Positions 9,247 to 17,759 of a stretch of DNA of 64,000 nt are shown here, in pieces. How positions within the stretch are numbered: position 1 is the stretch's first letter; each line of letters begins with the position of its first letter. Made by a program: the position numbers and the translations under genes. Where the stretch lies: NCBI RefSeq assembly GCF_003614435.1, contig NZ_CP025546.1, positions 5,270,001 to 5,334,000 of the forward strand, read 5' to 3'. The stretch is from Mycobacterium paragordonae (GTDB taxonomy: Bacteria > Actinomycetota > Actinomycetes > Mycobacteriales > Mycobacteriaceae). The notes below the pieces were generated by a model, which was not told where the DNA came from, did no database searches, and saw only the letters and a program-made list of their open reading frames with translations.

Positions 9247-9303
9247 GTTGTGTCCCTCCGGCCGGCCGGCGCGGGCCGTCCCGAGCAACCGCACACCTAT
9301 CGG

Positions 9304-9327
9304 CGCTAACTTAGCAACGCTAACTTA
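9304..9327. promoter_or_regulatory. Repeated/palindromic operator upstream of mmpL13
   Basis: CGCTAACTTA occurs twice (9304-9313 and 9318-9327), separated by four bases. The overlap creates TTAGC-AAC-GCTAA, a palindrome typical in size for TetR proteins. It lies 58-81 bp upstream of the mmpL13 start, and the operon encodes a TetR regulator. Binding is inferred. Confidence 0.55.
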
Positions 9328-9490
9328 CAAGTGTCAAACAAGACCCCTGCTGTACTACGAGCGCTGGTGGGAGATGGTTCAACCGTGCGGGAAATGGGTA
9401 ATCTGGTGCGTCGCGGCGGCACCCTACCCACCGGTAAGAATTGCCACCATTTTCCGAATCGTGACTCACCGATTCCTTAATGCAGGCTCT

Positions 9491-9496
9491 TACAGT
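9491..9496 (+). promoter_or_regulatory. -10-like element for a leaderless transcript
   Basis: TACAGT fits the mycobacterial TANNNT -10 consensus. It ends seven bases before the ATG of the 43-aa ORF at 9504, so transcription would begin at or next to the start codon, giving a leaderless mRNA. No convincing -35 is seen at normal spacing. Confidence 0.45.
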
Positions 9497-9503
9497 CAAT
9501 GTC

Positions 9504-9635
9504 ATGTGGATCGACGACTCGAGTGCCGACGTCATCAAGGCTGACTTCGAAGCTCTCTACCACGGCGACATGCTCGTCGAGGGTGAGTGCTCCGAGCAGT
9601 TCGAAGACTGGCAACCCCTGCCGACAGCGAGCTGA
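9504..9635 (+). CDS. Acidic 43-aa small protein, unknown
   Basis: The ORF begins MWIDDSSADVIKADFEALYH and ends LPTAS. It is strongly acidic, with about a dozen Asp/Glu, and contains one Cys. I do not recognise the family. A -10-like hexamer placed for leaderless transcription, a second short ORF right behind it and an intrinsic terminator at 9729 together suggest a real short transcript. Alternative explanations are a leader peptide or a small RNA. It is divergent from mmpL13 and converges on the SDR gene at 9853. Confidence 0.5.
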   Translation: MWIDDSSADVIKADFEALYHGDMLVEGECSEQFEDWQPLPTAS

Positions 9636-9645
9636 GGTAAACACC

Positions 9646-9708
9646 ATGGGCGTAATTGCACGATTACTGATGGCCGAACCCACCGTCTCCCGATGGTTTC
9701 GTCGATAG
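9646..9708 (+). CDS. Basic 20-aa peptide, unknown
   Basis: The peptide MGVIARLLMAEPTVSRWFRR is encoded 10 bp after the acidic ORF, with a good ribosome binding site (GAGGT, 9634-9638) before ATG 9646. It carries four Arg and no Lys or net-neutralising stretch, and would be an amphipathic cationic helix. It ends 20 bp before a classical terminator. It could be a membrane-active peptide, a partner of the acidic peptide, or a chance ORF on a small RNA. Confidence 0.4.
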   Translation: MGVIARLLMAEPTVSRWFRR

Positions 9709-9728
9709 CCACCTAGTGGTTCCGATGT

Positions 9729-9765
9729 AAGCCCCCCGCGTTCTGCGGGGGGCTTCTTCGGTTTT
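9729..9765 (+). terminator. Intrinsic terminator
   Basis: AAGCCCCCCGC-GTTCT-GCGGGGGGCTT is a perfect 11-bp stem at 9729-9755, followed by a T-rich tail (CTTCGGTTTT). It ends the short transcript carrying the two small ORFs. Classical terminators of this strength are uncommon in mycobacteria, which supports that a discrete short transcript is made here. Confidence 0.9.
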
Positions 9766-9852
9766 GGGGGGGCGGACCTGCCCGCCGACCTCGTAAATCT
9801 GCAGTAAGAGCGCGAGTGCGCCTCTACCGAAACACAGGCTCGACGAACAGAC

Positions 9853-10611
<759 letters not shown>

Positions 10612-10624
10612 ATCCCTTCCGTTG

Positions 10625-10650
10625 GTCCCAACCTACTGGTTGGTTGGGAC
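10625..10650. promoter_or_regulatory. Palindromic operator candidate upstream of the Rv1144-like SDR
   Basis: GTCCCAACC (10625-10633) and GGTTGGGAC (10642-10650) are perfect inverted arms; an inner pair reads CCAACC-TACT-GGTTGG. It lies 14-39 bp upstream of the SDR start and overlaps the mcr stop codon. A similar CAACC-N4-GGTTG is found at 20838 upstream of the thiolase gene. Confidence 0.5.
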
Positions 10651-11726
10651 TATACCCAGTCCGAGAGAATCGCTTCGATGTCCCCCACCGCTTGCGCCAG
10701 GTGCGGCGTGTCGGCCGGGGTGCGGGAGAACCGCGGGGCCGGCATCGGCTGCAGGTGGCCGTTGACCTCGTACAACGTGCCGCGCTCGGCAATGTGCGGT
10801 TCAGAATTGGCCTCGCCGAACGCCAGCACCGGGGTCACACAGGCGTCCGAGTCGGCAAACACCTTGGCCCAGTGGTCGCGGTCGCGGCTGCCGAACGCCT
10901 CGACCAGCAATGCCCGCAGCTCGGGCCAGCGCGCGACGTCGTTCTGCGGGGGCAGGGCGGCCGCATCCAGTCCCAGGCCCTGAATCATGGCGGCATAGAA
11001 CTGCGGTTCGATGGCACCGACGGCGACGTAGCGCCCGTCTGCGCACTCATAGGTGTCGTAGTAGGGCGCGCCGCCGTCGAGCATGTTGGTGCCCCGCGCG
11101 TCGGTCCACATACCCGAGGACCGCATCTGCCACATCATCTGCACCAGCACGCTGGATCCGTCGACCATCGCGGCGTCGACCACCTGTCCCTTGCCCGAGG
11201 TCTGCCGCTCCCACAGCGCCGACAGGATGCCGAGCAGCAGGAACATCGAGCCGCCACCGAAGTCGCCGACCAGGTTCAGCGGCGGCACCGGCCGCTCGCC
11301 GGCCCGGCCGATCGAGTGCAGGATGCCGTTCAGCGAGATGTAGTTGATGTCGTGACCGGCCTGCTGGCTGCGCGGGCCGGTCTGGCCCCAGCCGGTCATC
11401 CGTCCGTAGACCAGCCGCTCGTTGACCTTGGCGCAGTCCTCGGGGCCCAGACCGAGCCGCTCGGTGACGCCCGGGCGATAGCCCTCAATCAGCACGTCGG
11501 CCTTCGCGACGAGCTTGAGGACCAGGTCGCGGCCCTCGGCGGACTTGAGATCGGCGGTGACGATGCGCCGGTTGCGGCTCATCGCGTCCTTGACCGGACC
11601 GCCGGGACCGGGGCGGTCCACCCGAACCACGTCGGCGCCGAGGTCGCCCAGGATCATGGCGGCATGCGGGCCCGGCCCGATTCCCGCCAACTCGACAACA
11701 CGTAAACCACTCAGCGGTCCCGCCAT
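10650..11726 (-). CDS. mcr: Alpha-methylacyl-CoA racemase
   Basis: This 358-aa CoA-transferase family III enzyme is almost the same length as M. tuberculosis Mcr (Rv1143, 360 aa). It interconverts 2R and 2S methyl-branched acyl-CoAs so that they can enter beta-oxidation. It starts [20 protein letters not shown], contains [16 protein letters not shown] (CoA binding), and the catalytic region [11 protein letters not shown] holds the conserved His/Asp. I chose ATG 11726; upstream extension runs antisense into echA10. It is divergent from echA10 and is followed by the Rv1144-like SDR. Confidence 0.93.
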   Translation of the reverse strand: MAGPLSGLRVVELAGIGPGPHAAMILGDLGADVVRVDRPGPGGPVKDAMSRNRRIVTADLKSAEGRDLVLKLVAKADVLIEGYRPGVTERLGLGPEDCAKVNERLVYGRMTGWGQTGPRSQQAGHDINYISLNGILHSIGRAGERPVPPLNLVGDFGGGSMFLLLGILSALWERQTSGKGQVVDAAMVDGSSVLVQMMWQMRSSGMWTDARGTNMLDGGAPYYDTYECADGRYVAVGAIEPQFYAAMIQGLGLDAAALPPQNDVARWPELRALLVEAFGSRDRDHWAKVFADSDACVTPVLAFGEANSEPHIAERGTLYEVNGHLQPMPAPRFSRTPADTPHLAQAVGDIEAILSDWV

Positions 11727-11762
11727 GGGTGCACCGACCTTTCGTCCGCTCTGACGCCCTAA

Positions 11763-11772
11763 CAACCGGTTG
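11763..11772. promoter_or_regulatory. CAACCGGTTG palindrome between mcr and echA10
   Basis: This perfect 10-bp palindrome lies in the 106-bp divergent gap between mcr and the enoyl-CoA hydratase gene. It uses the same half-site (CAACC) as the palindromes at 10628 and 20838 but without the 4-bp spacer, so it may or may not bind the same protein. Confidence 0.4.
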
Positions 11773-11832
11773 ATTGCATCTTCGCAGCCGCCGCGGGCGA
11801 CCATGCATCCCGGGTCACTTACTGTGAATCCC

Positions 11833-12645
11833 ATGTCCAAATCCGGAATTGCCGCTCTCGCCCCCGTCGCCGGCCTTGACGTCGACCTGACCGACGGCGT
11901 GCTGTCGCTGACGATCAACCGACCCGACAGCCTCAACTCGCTGATCATTCCGGTCATCACCGGTCTGGCCGACGCGATGGAGGCCGCCGCCACCGACCCC
12001 GCGGTGCGGGTGGTGCGACTCGGCGGCGCCGGTCGCGGCTTCAGTTCCGGAGCCGGCATCAGCGCCGACGACATGTCCAGCGGCGGCGGCGTTCCCCCGG
12101 ACGAGATCATCCTGGAAATCAACCGTCTGGTCCGGGCGATCACCACGTTGCCGCACCCGGTGGTTGCCGTCGTGCAGGGACCGGCGGCCGGCGTCGGCGT
12201 ATCTATCGCCCTGTCTTGCGACGTCGTATTGGCTTCGGAGAAGGCATTTTTCATGCTCGCCTTCACGAAGATCGGCTTGATGCCCGACGGCGGCGCGTCG
12301 GCTCTGGTCGCTGCCGCGGTGGGCCGGATCAGGGCCATGCGGATGGCGCTGCTGCCCGAGCGGCTCACAGCGACCGAGGCGCTGTCGTGGGGTCTGGTGA
12401 GCGCGGTCTATCCGGCCGACGACTTCGACGCCGAAGTGGACAAAGTGGTCACGCGCTTGCTGACCGGCCCGGCCGTGGCGTACGCCAAGACCAAGACCGC
12501 GATCAACGCGGCCACCCTCACCGAGCTGAACCCCACCCTCCAGCGGGAGTTCGAAGGTCAACGCGGCCTGCTGCAGGCGCCCGACTTCAAAGAAGGGACC
12601 CGGGCATTCCAGGAACGCCGCTCGCCCAACTTCACCGACTCTTGA
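11833..12645 (+). CDS. echA10: Enoyl-CoA hydratase/isomerase, EchA10-like
   Basis: This 270-aa crotonase-fold protein carries the oxyanion-hole segment [13 protein letters not shown] (about residue 66) and the second region [20 protein letters not shown]. The position of the usual catalytic Glu pair is not obvious, so isomerase or another crotonase activity is possible. M. tuberculosis has echA10 (Rv1142c) divergent from mcr in the same arrangement. I start it at ATG 11833, 106 bp from mcr, because upstream codons would run through the operator region. Confidence 0.85.
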   Translation: MSKSGIAALAPVAGLDVDLTDGVLSLTINRPDSLNSLIIPVITGLADAMEAAATDPAVRVVRLGGAGRGFSSGAGISADDMSSGGGVPPDEIILEINRLVRAITTLPHPVVAVVQGPAAGVGVSIALSCDVVLASEKAFFMLAFTKIGLMPDGGASALVAAAVGRIRAMRMALLPERLTATEALSWGLVSAVYPADDFDAEVDKVVTRLLTGPAVAYAKTKTAINAATLTELNPTLQREFEGQRGLLQAPDFKEGTRAFQERRSPNFTDS

Positions 12646-12690
12646 AAAGCAGGATTATCAATCCACACTTGCGTGTACTCCGAATAATTG

Positions 12691-14085
12691 GTGAACGTGA
12701 GCGAACGGGGTGCTGTGGCGGCTGAACCGATGCATTGCTTAGTGACCGGGGCGACCGGTTACATCGGCGCGCGGCTGGTGCCGCGCCTACTAGAGGCGGG
12801 TCATCGCGTGCGCGCGCTGGCACGTAACCCCGGCAAGCTGGACGGGGTGCCGTGGCGACCGGACGTCGAGGTGGCGCGCGGTGACCTCGGCGACGCCGAT
12901 TCATTGGTCGAGGCATTCGACGGAATCGACGTCGTCTACTACCTGGTGCACTCGATGGGCGGCGGGGCAAAGGATTTCGCAGCCGAGGAGGAACGCGCGG
13001 TACGCAACGTCGTTACGGCCGCGCGTCAGGCCGGAGTGCGTCGCATCGTGTACCTGAGCGGCCTGCATCCCGAGGGCAAGGAGCTCTCCCCGCACCTGCG
13101 GTCGCGGAAGGCGGTCGGCGATCACCTGATCGAGTCCGGCATCGAGACGCTGGTGCTGCAAGCCGGCGTGGTCGTCGGGGCCGGCAGCGCGTCGTTCGAG
13201 ATGATCCGGCACCTGACCGACCGGCTGCCGGTGATGACCACCCCGAAGTGGGTGCACAACAAGATTCAGCCCATCGCGGTACGCGACGTGCTGTACTACC
13301 TCGTCGCCGCGGCGACGGCGCCGGTGCCGTCTTCGCGCACCTGGGACATCGGCGGTCCCGACGTGCTGGAATACGGCGACATGATGCGGATCTACGCCGA
13401 GGTCGCGCGGCTGCACAAGCGCTACCTGATCGTGCTGCCGTTTCTGACACCGACGATCGCGAGCCTGTGGGTGGGCACCGTGACACCGATCCCGCCCGGA
13501 TTGGCGCGCCCGCTGATCGAGTCGCTGGAGTGCGACGCGGTGATGCACAACTCCGACGTCGACTCGATCATCGAGCGACCTCCCGGCGGGCTGACCGGAT
13601 ACCGTCGCGCCGTCGCGGTGGCACTCAATCGCGCCTTCGCGGGCCTGCCCGACCCGACCTGGGACTCGCTGGAGTCCGAGCCGGCCGAACTGTTGCCCAG
13701 CGACCCGGACTGGGCCGGCGAGATCATCTTCGACGACGTGCAGACCACCACGACCTCGGCCGGGCCCGACGAACTGTGGAAGGCAGCGGAGAACGCCGCC
13801 AACCGCGGCCGGTGGTACTCGTTTCCGCTGGCGCCGCGACGCCGCTATTCGGCCACCCGGTGGAGCGTCGCGGCGAGCGAACCGGGCGAGAAGCTGCGAC
13901 TACGGGCGGAAGTCCGCGCGCCCGGCCAGGCCTGGCTGGAGCTGACGACCGCGCCGGGCAAATACACCCAGCGGGCGATCTTCTACCCTCGCGGCATCCC
14001 CGGCCGGCTGTACTGGTTCCTGTTCAAGCCGCTGCACGCCGCCGAACTTCGAAAGCTGGCGCGCGAGGTCGGCGCCGGCCAATAG
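12691..14085 (+). CDS. NAD(P)-binding SDR with C-terminal DUF2867-like domain
   Basis: This protein of about 464 aa has an atypical extended SDR at the N-terminus (CLVTGATGYIGARLVPRLLE, about residue 15; YYLVHSMGGG; VRRIVYLSGL) and a C-terminal domain (about 330-464) with WYSFPLAPRRRYSATRW and a hydrophobic end, like the DUF2867 domain of actinobacterial SDRs. The substrate is unknown; NmrA-like redox sensing or electron-transfer-associated roles are alternatives. The start is uncertain (GTG 12691, or GTG 12715). It is clearly homologous to the minus-strand gene at 14808-15956, and the CPBP protease gene lies between them. Confidence 0.75.
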   Translation: MNVSERGAVAAEPMHCLVTGATGYIGARLVPRLLEAGHRVRALARNPGKLDGVPWRPDVEVARGDLGDADSLVEAFDGIDVVYYLVHSMGGGAKDFAAEEERAVRNVVTAARQAGVRRIVYLSGLHPEGKELSPHLRSRKAVGDHLIESGIETLVLQAGVVVGAGSASFEMIRHLTDRLPVMTTPKWVHNKIQPIAVRDVLYYLVAAATAPVPSSRTWDIGGPDVLEYGDMMRIYAEVARLHKRYLIVLPFLTPTIASLWVGTVTPIPPGLARPLIESLECDAVMHNSDVDSIIERPPGGLTGYRRAVAVALNRAFAGLPDPTWDSLESEPAELLPSDPDWAGEIIFDDVQTTTTSAGPDELWKAAENAANRGRWYSFPLAPRRRYSATRWSVAASEPGEKLRLRAEVRAPGQAWLELTTAPGKYTQRAIFYPRGIPGRLYWFLFKPLHAAELRKLAREVGAGQ

Positions 14086-14811
14086 CTATAAAACGCCGAA
14101 CATCGGTGGCAGTGCCAGCACCATGATCAGGCCCCAGACGAAGTGGGTCAGCATGGGAGCGAGCACGCCGCCGGTCGCGCGGCGCGACAGCGCGTTCACG
14201 GTTCCCAGAATCACTCCGGCGAATCCGAGCATCGGGTTACCACTGGCCATGGTCGCGGCGACATACAACACCGTCGAGATCGCCACCGGATGGTGGCGTC
14301 CCAGCGCGGTGTAGAGCGCACCGCGGAAGAACACCTCTTCGGTGACCCCGTTGACCACCGTGATCAGCACGATCAGCAGAAACGGCCCCTGGTGTGCGTA
14401 CTGCAGGACGCGGGTGATCCAGGCGTCGATCGGCTGGATCTCCCGGACGATCAGGCCACCGACCACGAAGATGGCGCCGAGGACGAGGCCGATCGTGGTG
14501 CCGGTGATCACCGGACGCTGGTTGCGTCCGCGCCAGCAGATCCCGCCCAGGTGCAGCGGGCCGGACGCCAACGCGCCGAGCAACCACACCGCCGCCAACG
14601 CCAGCGTCAGCCAGTAGAAGCTGGCCTCGCCGGGCCGGGTCCGCAGCGAGACGCCCAGGATGGCGGCGCCGAGCACCAGCGTGATCGCGACGACAATGCG
14701 ACGGCGCAACACGACCCGTGGCGGCTCGTGATGCGGCACCGCGACGTTGACGATCGCGCGGCGGATCTCCTGGATGGCACTGGTGCGGTTGGGTGTAGCG
14801 GTTTGGGTCAT
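14086..14811 (-). CDS. CPBP (Abi) family intramembrane metalloprotease
   Basis: This 241-aa multi-pass membrane protein has about six hydrophobic segments. Diagnostic motifs are EEVFFRG (Glu-Glu and Arg, about residue 154) and the later His in LTHFVWG, the metal-ligand set of Rce1/CPBP proteases. It would cleave within or near the membrane; no substrate is known. Rv1140 is an integral membrane protein at the corresponding place in M. tuberculosis. Its start overlaps the stop of the upstream NAD-binding gene (ATGA), so both come from one mRNA, and its stop abuts the convergent SDR gene. Confidence 0.82.
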   Translation of the reverse strand: MTQTATPNRTSAIQEIRRAIVNVAVPHHEPPRVVLRRRIVVAITLVLGAAILGVSLRTRPGEASFYWLTLALAAVWLLGALASGPLHLGGICWRGRNQRPVITGTTIGLVLGAIFVVGGLIVREIQPIDAWITRVLQYAHQGPFLLIVLITVVNGVTEEVFFRGALYTALGRHHPVAISTVLYVAATMASGNPMLGFAGVILGTVNALSRRATGGVLAPMLTHFVWGLIMVLALPPMFGVL

Positions 14812-15956
14812 GCCGTGCGGATCCTCGGGGTGAGCGTTAGCAGGATGTCCAGGCTGGTACGCAACGCACCGGCAAGGGGGCCGGGGACGATGTTAACCAG
14901 TCGCAGGGTGGGCCGCACGATCGGCGGCGTGATGGTCCGGGCGAGTCGGCGGATGCGTAAGGCATCGCCGCCTGCCCAGATCGGGTCGGTATCGGCGAGG
15001 TGGTGCGGGTCGGCGAGCGCGCTGACCGGCCGGGGCGGGTGCTCGGTGTGGCCGCTCAGCGCCAGCGAAATCGCCTCGTCGATGCCCAACAAACCGCCCA
15101 GCGGGTCCGGCACCTTGTTCTGCAAGCCGCTGCCGGACGCGCGCATCGGATGTTCCAGCGACTCCACCAGATCCCCTGCCAGGGCACTGGGCACCGGGAG
15201 CGCTATCGCGGCGAACAGCGAGGCCATCGAGGTGTCGATGCCGGGCACGCGACATGCGGCGTGCCAGCGGCCGGAAATCCGGGCGTACCTCTTGAGTAGG
15301 TCCCGGTAGGACGTGCTCTCCGGCCCACTGATGTCATAAGCGCCGGCCGGAACAAGGTCCGGGTCGGCCGCGGCCACCAGGTAGTGCAGGACATCGCGGA
15401 TCGAGATCGGGTCGAGGGGGTTGTGCATCCAGCTCGGCATCGGCATGACTGGGAACCGGTCGCCGACGTAACGCAGGATCTCGAATGACGTCGACCCCGC
15501 CCCGATGATCAGCGCCGCCCCCAGCCACACCAACTCCGGACCGTTCTCGACCGTCAGGGACTCGGCGACCTCGGCCCGGCTGGTCAGGTGCTCGGACAAC
15601 GCTCCGTCGTCGGGCACGAACCCGCCCAGGTAGACGATGCGGCGCACGCCGGCGTCGCGAGCCGCGGTGGCGACGTTGGTGGCGGCGGTGTTGTCGGCTT
15701 CGCGGAAGTTGGCCTGACCGATCCCGTGCACCAGGTAATACACCACGTCAACCTGCCCGGCTGACTCGAAGGCCGCCTGCACCGACGCGGGGTCCGAAGC
15801 GTCCAACCTGACCGTCTTGACCTCATCTGACCACCCAAAGCGCTTGAGGCTGTTCGGGTTTCGGCTGGCAGCCACCACCTCGTGGTCCTCCGCCAGCAAC
15901 GCTGTGACCAGACGTGACCCCACATAGCCGGTGGCGCCTGTCACCAGAATCCGCAT
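14808..15956 (-). CDS. NAD(P)-binding SDR, NmrA-like
   Basis: The protein has 382 aa. It begins MRILVTGATGYVGSRLVTAL (Rossmann dinucleotide motif), followed by VVAASRNP, VVYYLVHGIGQ and VRRIVYLGGFVPDD. It matches the first 330 residues of the protein encoded at 12691 but lacks that protein's C-terminal domain. It is the first gene of a two-gene operon with the CPBP protease. The product is probably cytoplasmic and NADPH-binding; reaction and partner are unknown. A hydrophobic C-terminus (VPGPLAGALRTSLDILLTL) may touch the membrane. Confidence 0.75.
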   Translation of the reverse strand: MRILVTGATGYVGSRLVTALLAEDHEVVAASRNPNSLKRFGWSDEVKTVRLDASDPASVQAAFESAGQVDVVYYLVHGIGQANFREADNTAATNVATAARDAGVRRIVYLGGFVPDDGALSEHLTSRAEVAESLTVENGPELVWLGAALIIGAGSTSFEILRYVGDRFPVMPMPSWMHNPLDPISIRDVLHYLVAAADPDLVPAGAYDISGPESTSYRDLLKRYARISGRWHAACRVPGIDTSMASLFAAIALPVPSALAGDLVESLEHPMRASGSGLQNKVPDPLGGLLGIDEAISLALSGHTEHPPRPVSALADPHHLADTDPIWAGGDALRIRRLARTITPPIVRPTLRLVNIVPGPLAGALRTSLDILLTLTPRIRTA

Positions 15957-16113
15957 TGTTCCAACCTAACTGTCGCGTTCGGGGCCTTGAAAGGGCCTTG
16001 AAGGACGAAAAGGCCCACGTTGCAAGGCAACTGTCCCCAGTCAGGTACCCCAACCAGGGCGTCCGCAAATCGGTGCAGGTCAATCCTGTTTCTGAGCCTG
16101 CTTCTAGGCCCTG

Positions 16114-17256
16114 ATGAACCGGCGCGGCGGTGACACCGTGACTGGCTACATGAACATCACTTCAAGGGGAGATTCGGCACGTCCCGGCGCGCGGACACCA
16201 GTTGCCGAGAACACGCCGTCCGTGGCCGGGGTTGCCGTGCAGTTTCCGCGGCACCTCAACAGCCAGGAGGACACCATCGCGGCACTCACCGACTTCGCCG
16301 GCCCGGAATTCCGGCGTTTCGCGATGAGCAGCGGCGTCGAGTCCCGTCACACCGCGCTGCCGCTGTCGCGCTACGCGAACCTGAGTGGTTTCAGCGAGGC
16401 CAACGACGCCTTCATCGGGGTTGCGCTGGAGCTGGCCGAACAGGCGCTGCTGCAGGCGCTGGACCAGGCCGGGGTGCATCCGTCGGAGGTCGACATCGTC
16501 TTCTCGACGACCGTCACCGGCCTGGCGGTGCCGACGCTGGAGGCGCGGCTGGCCAAGCGGGTGGGGTTGCGGCAGGACGTCAAACGTGTCCCGCTGTTCG
16601 GCCTGGGCTGTGTCGCCGGCGCGGCCGGCGTGGCGCGCATGCACGACTATCTGCGCGCTTTTCCGGACCAGGTCGGCGTGCTGTTGGCGGTCGAGTTATG
16701 TTCTCTGACCATTCAGCGCGAAGATAACTCCGTGGCCAATCTTGTGGCATCCAGCCTTTTCGGTGACGGCGCGGCCGCCGTCGTGGCGACGGGTGCCCGC
16801 CGCGGCAGTAGTGGTGCCACTGCAGGCCCGAGGGTGCTGGCCACCCGCAGCCGCATCTACCCCGATACCGAAGAGGTGATGGGCTGGAACATCGGCAGTG
16901 ACGGATTTCGCATCGTGCTTTCGGCCGACGTGGCGACGGTGGCCGAGAAATACCTCGGTGACGACGTGCGCACGTTCCTCGCCGACCATGGGTTGACCCC
17001 CGAGGACGTGTCGACCTGGGTGTGCCACCCGGGCGGGCCGCGGGTGATCGAAGCGGTGGAAAAGGGGTTGGGACTGCCCGGCGATGCGCTGGATCACACT
17101 CGGAAGTCATTGCGCGACAACGGCAATTTGTCATCGGTGTCGGTCCTCGATGTGCTCGGCGCCAATATGGCCGATCCCCCGCCGGCCGGTTCGATCGGGC
17201 TGATGATCGCAATGGGGCCGGCCTTCTGCTCGGAATTGGTGCTGCTGCGATGGTAG
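16114..17256 (+). CDS. Type III polyketide synthase
   Basis: This 380-aa chalcone-synthase-fold enzyme condenses an acyl-CoA starter with malonyl-CoA. The catalytic triad is visible: Cys166 in FGLGCVAGAAG, His305 in VCHPGG and Asn338 in DNGNLSS. Bacterial relatives with long-chain starters make alkylresorcinols or alkylpyrones. It overlaps the methyltransferase gene by 7 nt and heads an operon with an ICMT-like methyltransferase and a flavoprotein, the order known from Streptomyces srsABC. The start may instead be GTG 16138 or ATG 16150. The Rv1139c/Rv1138c locus of M. tuberculosis appears to have lost this first gene. Confidence 0.9.
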   Translation: MNRRGGDTVTGYMNITSRGDSARPGARTPVAENTPSVAGVAVQFPRHLNSQEDTIAALTDFAGPEFRRFAMSSGVESRHTALPLSRYANLSGFSEANDAFIGVALELAEQALLQALDQAGVHPSEVDIVFSTTVTGLAVPTLEARLAKRVGLRQDVKRVPLFGLGCVAGAAGVARMHDYLRAFPDQVGVLLAVELCSLTIQREDNSVANLVASSLFGDGAAAVVATGARRGSSGATAGPRVLATRSRIYPDTEEVMGWNIGSDGFRIVLSADVATVAEKYLGDDVRTFLADHGLTPEDVSTWVCHPGGPRVIEAVEKGLGLPGDALDHTRKSLRDNGNLSSVSVLDVLGANMADPPPAGSIGLMIAMGPAFCSELVLLRW

Positions 17257-17759
17257 GACCGTATTACCTTCTGATCCTCGCGGTCGTAGTCGAACGCCTG
17301 GCCGAGCTGGTGGTGTCGCGGCGCAACGCAAAATGGTCATTTGCCCAGGGCGGCAAAGAGTTCGGCCGGTCGCACTACGTCGTCATGGTCATCCTGCACA
17401 CCGCCTTGCTGGTGGGTTGCCTGGTCGAGCCGTCGGCTCTGCACCGTCCGTTCATCCCATGGCTGGGCTGGTCGATGGTGGTGGTGCTGGCGTTGTGCCA
17501 GGCTCTGCGCTGGTGGTGCATCACCTCGCTGGGCAAGCGGTGGAACACCCGGGTGATCGTGCTGCCCCACGAACCGCTGGTGAAGAAGGGCCCCTACCGG
17601 TTCCTGCACCACCCGAATTATGTTGCGGTGGTGGTCGAAGGCGTCGCGTTGCCGATGGTGCACACCGCCTGGCTGACCGCGACTATCTTCACGCTGGCCA
17701 ATGCGGCGCTGCTGACGGTCCGGTTGCGGGTCGAGAACTCGGTGCTGGGTTACGCATGA
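17250..17759 (+). CDS. ICMT-like membrane methyltransferase, Rv1139c-like
   Basis: This 169-aa integral membrane protein has four or five hydrophobic segments and the isoprenylcysteine carboxyl methyltransferase pattern near its C-terminus: KKGPYRFLHHPNYVAVVVEG, where the Arg/His/Pro/Asn residues bind SAM. SrsB in Streptomyces and the BpsB type in Bacillus belong to this family and methylate products of the adjacent type III PKS. That is the likely job here. ATG 17250 overlaps the PKS end, and its own stop overlaps the flavoprotein ATG (ATGA). Confidence 0.87.
   Translation: MVGPYYLLILAVVVERLAELVVSRRNAKWSFAQGGKEFGRSHYVVMVILHTALLVGCLVEPSALHRPFIPWLGWSMVVVLALCQALRWWCITSLGKRWNTRVIVLPHEPLVKKGPYRFLHHPNYVAVVVEGVALPMVHTAWLTATIFTLANAALLTVRLRVENSVLGYA

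Noticed and set aside
10812..11347. Plus-strand ORFs opposite mcr
   Set aside because: Arg/Pro/Ser-rich translations with no motif; typical third-position GC shadows.
11727..12368. Upstream extension of mcr by 214 codons
   Set aside because: It runs antisense through echA10, and Mcr has its usual length from ATG 11726.
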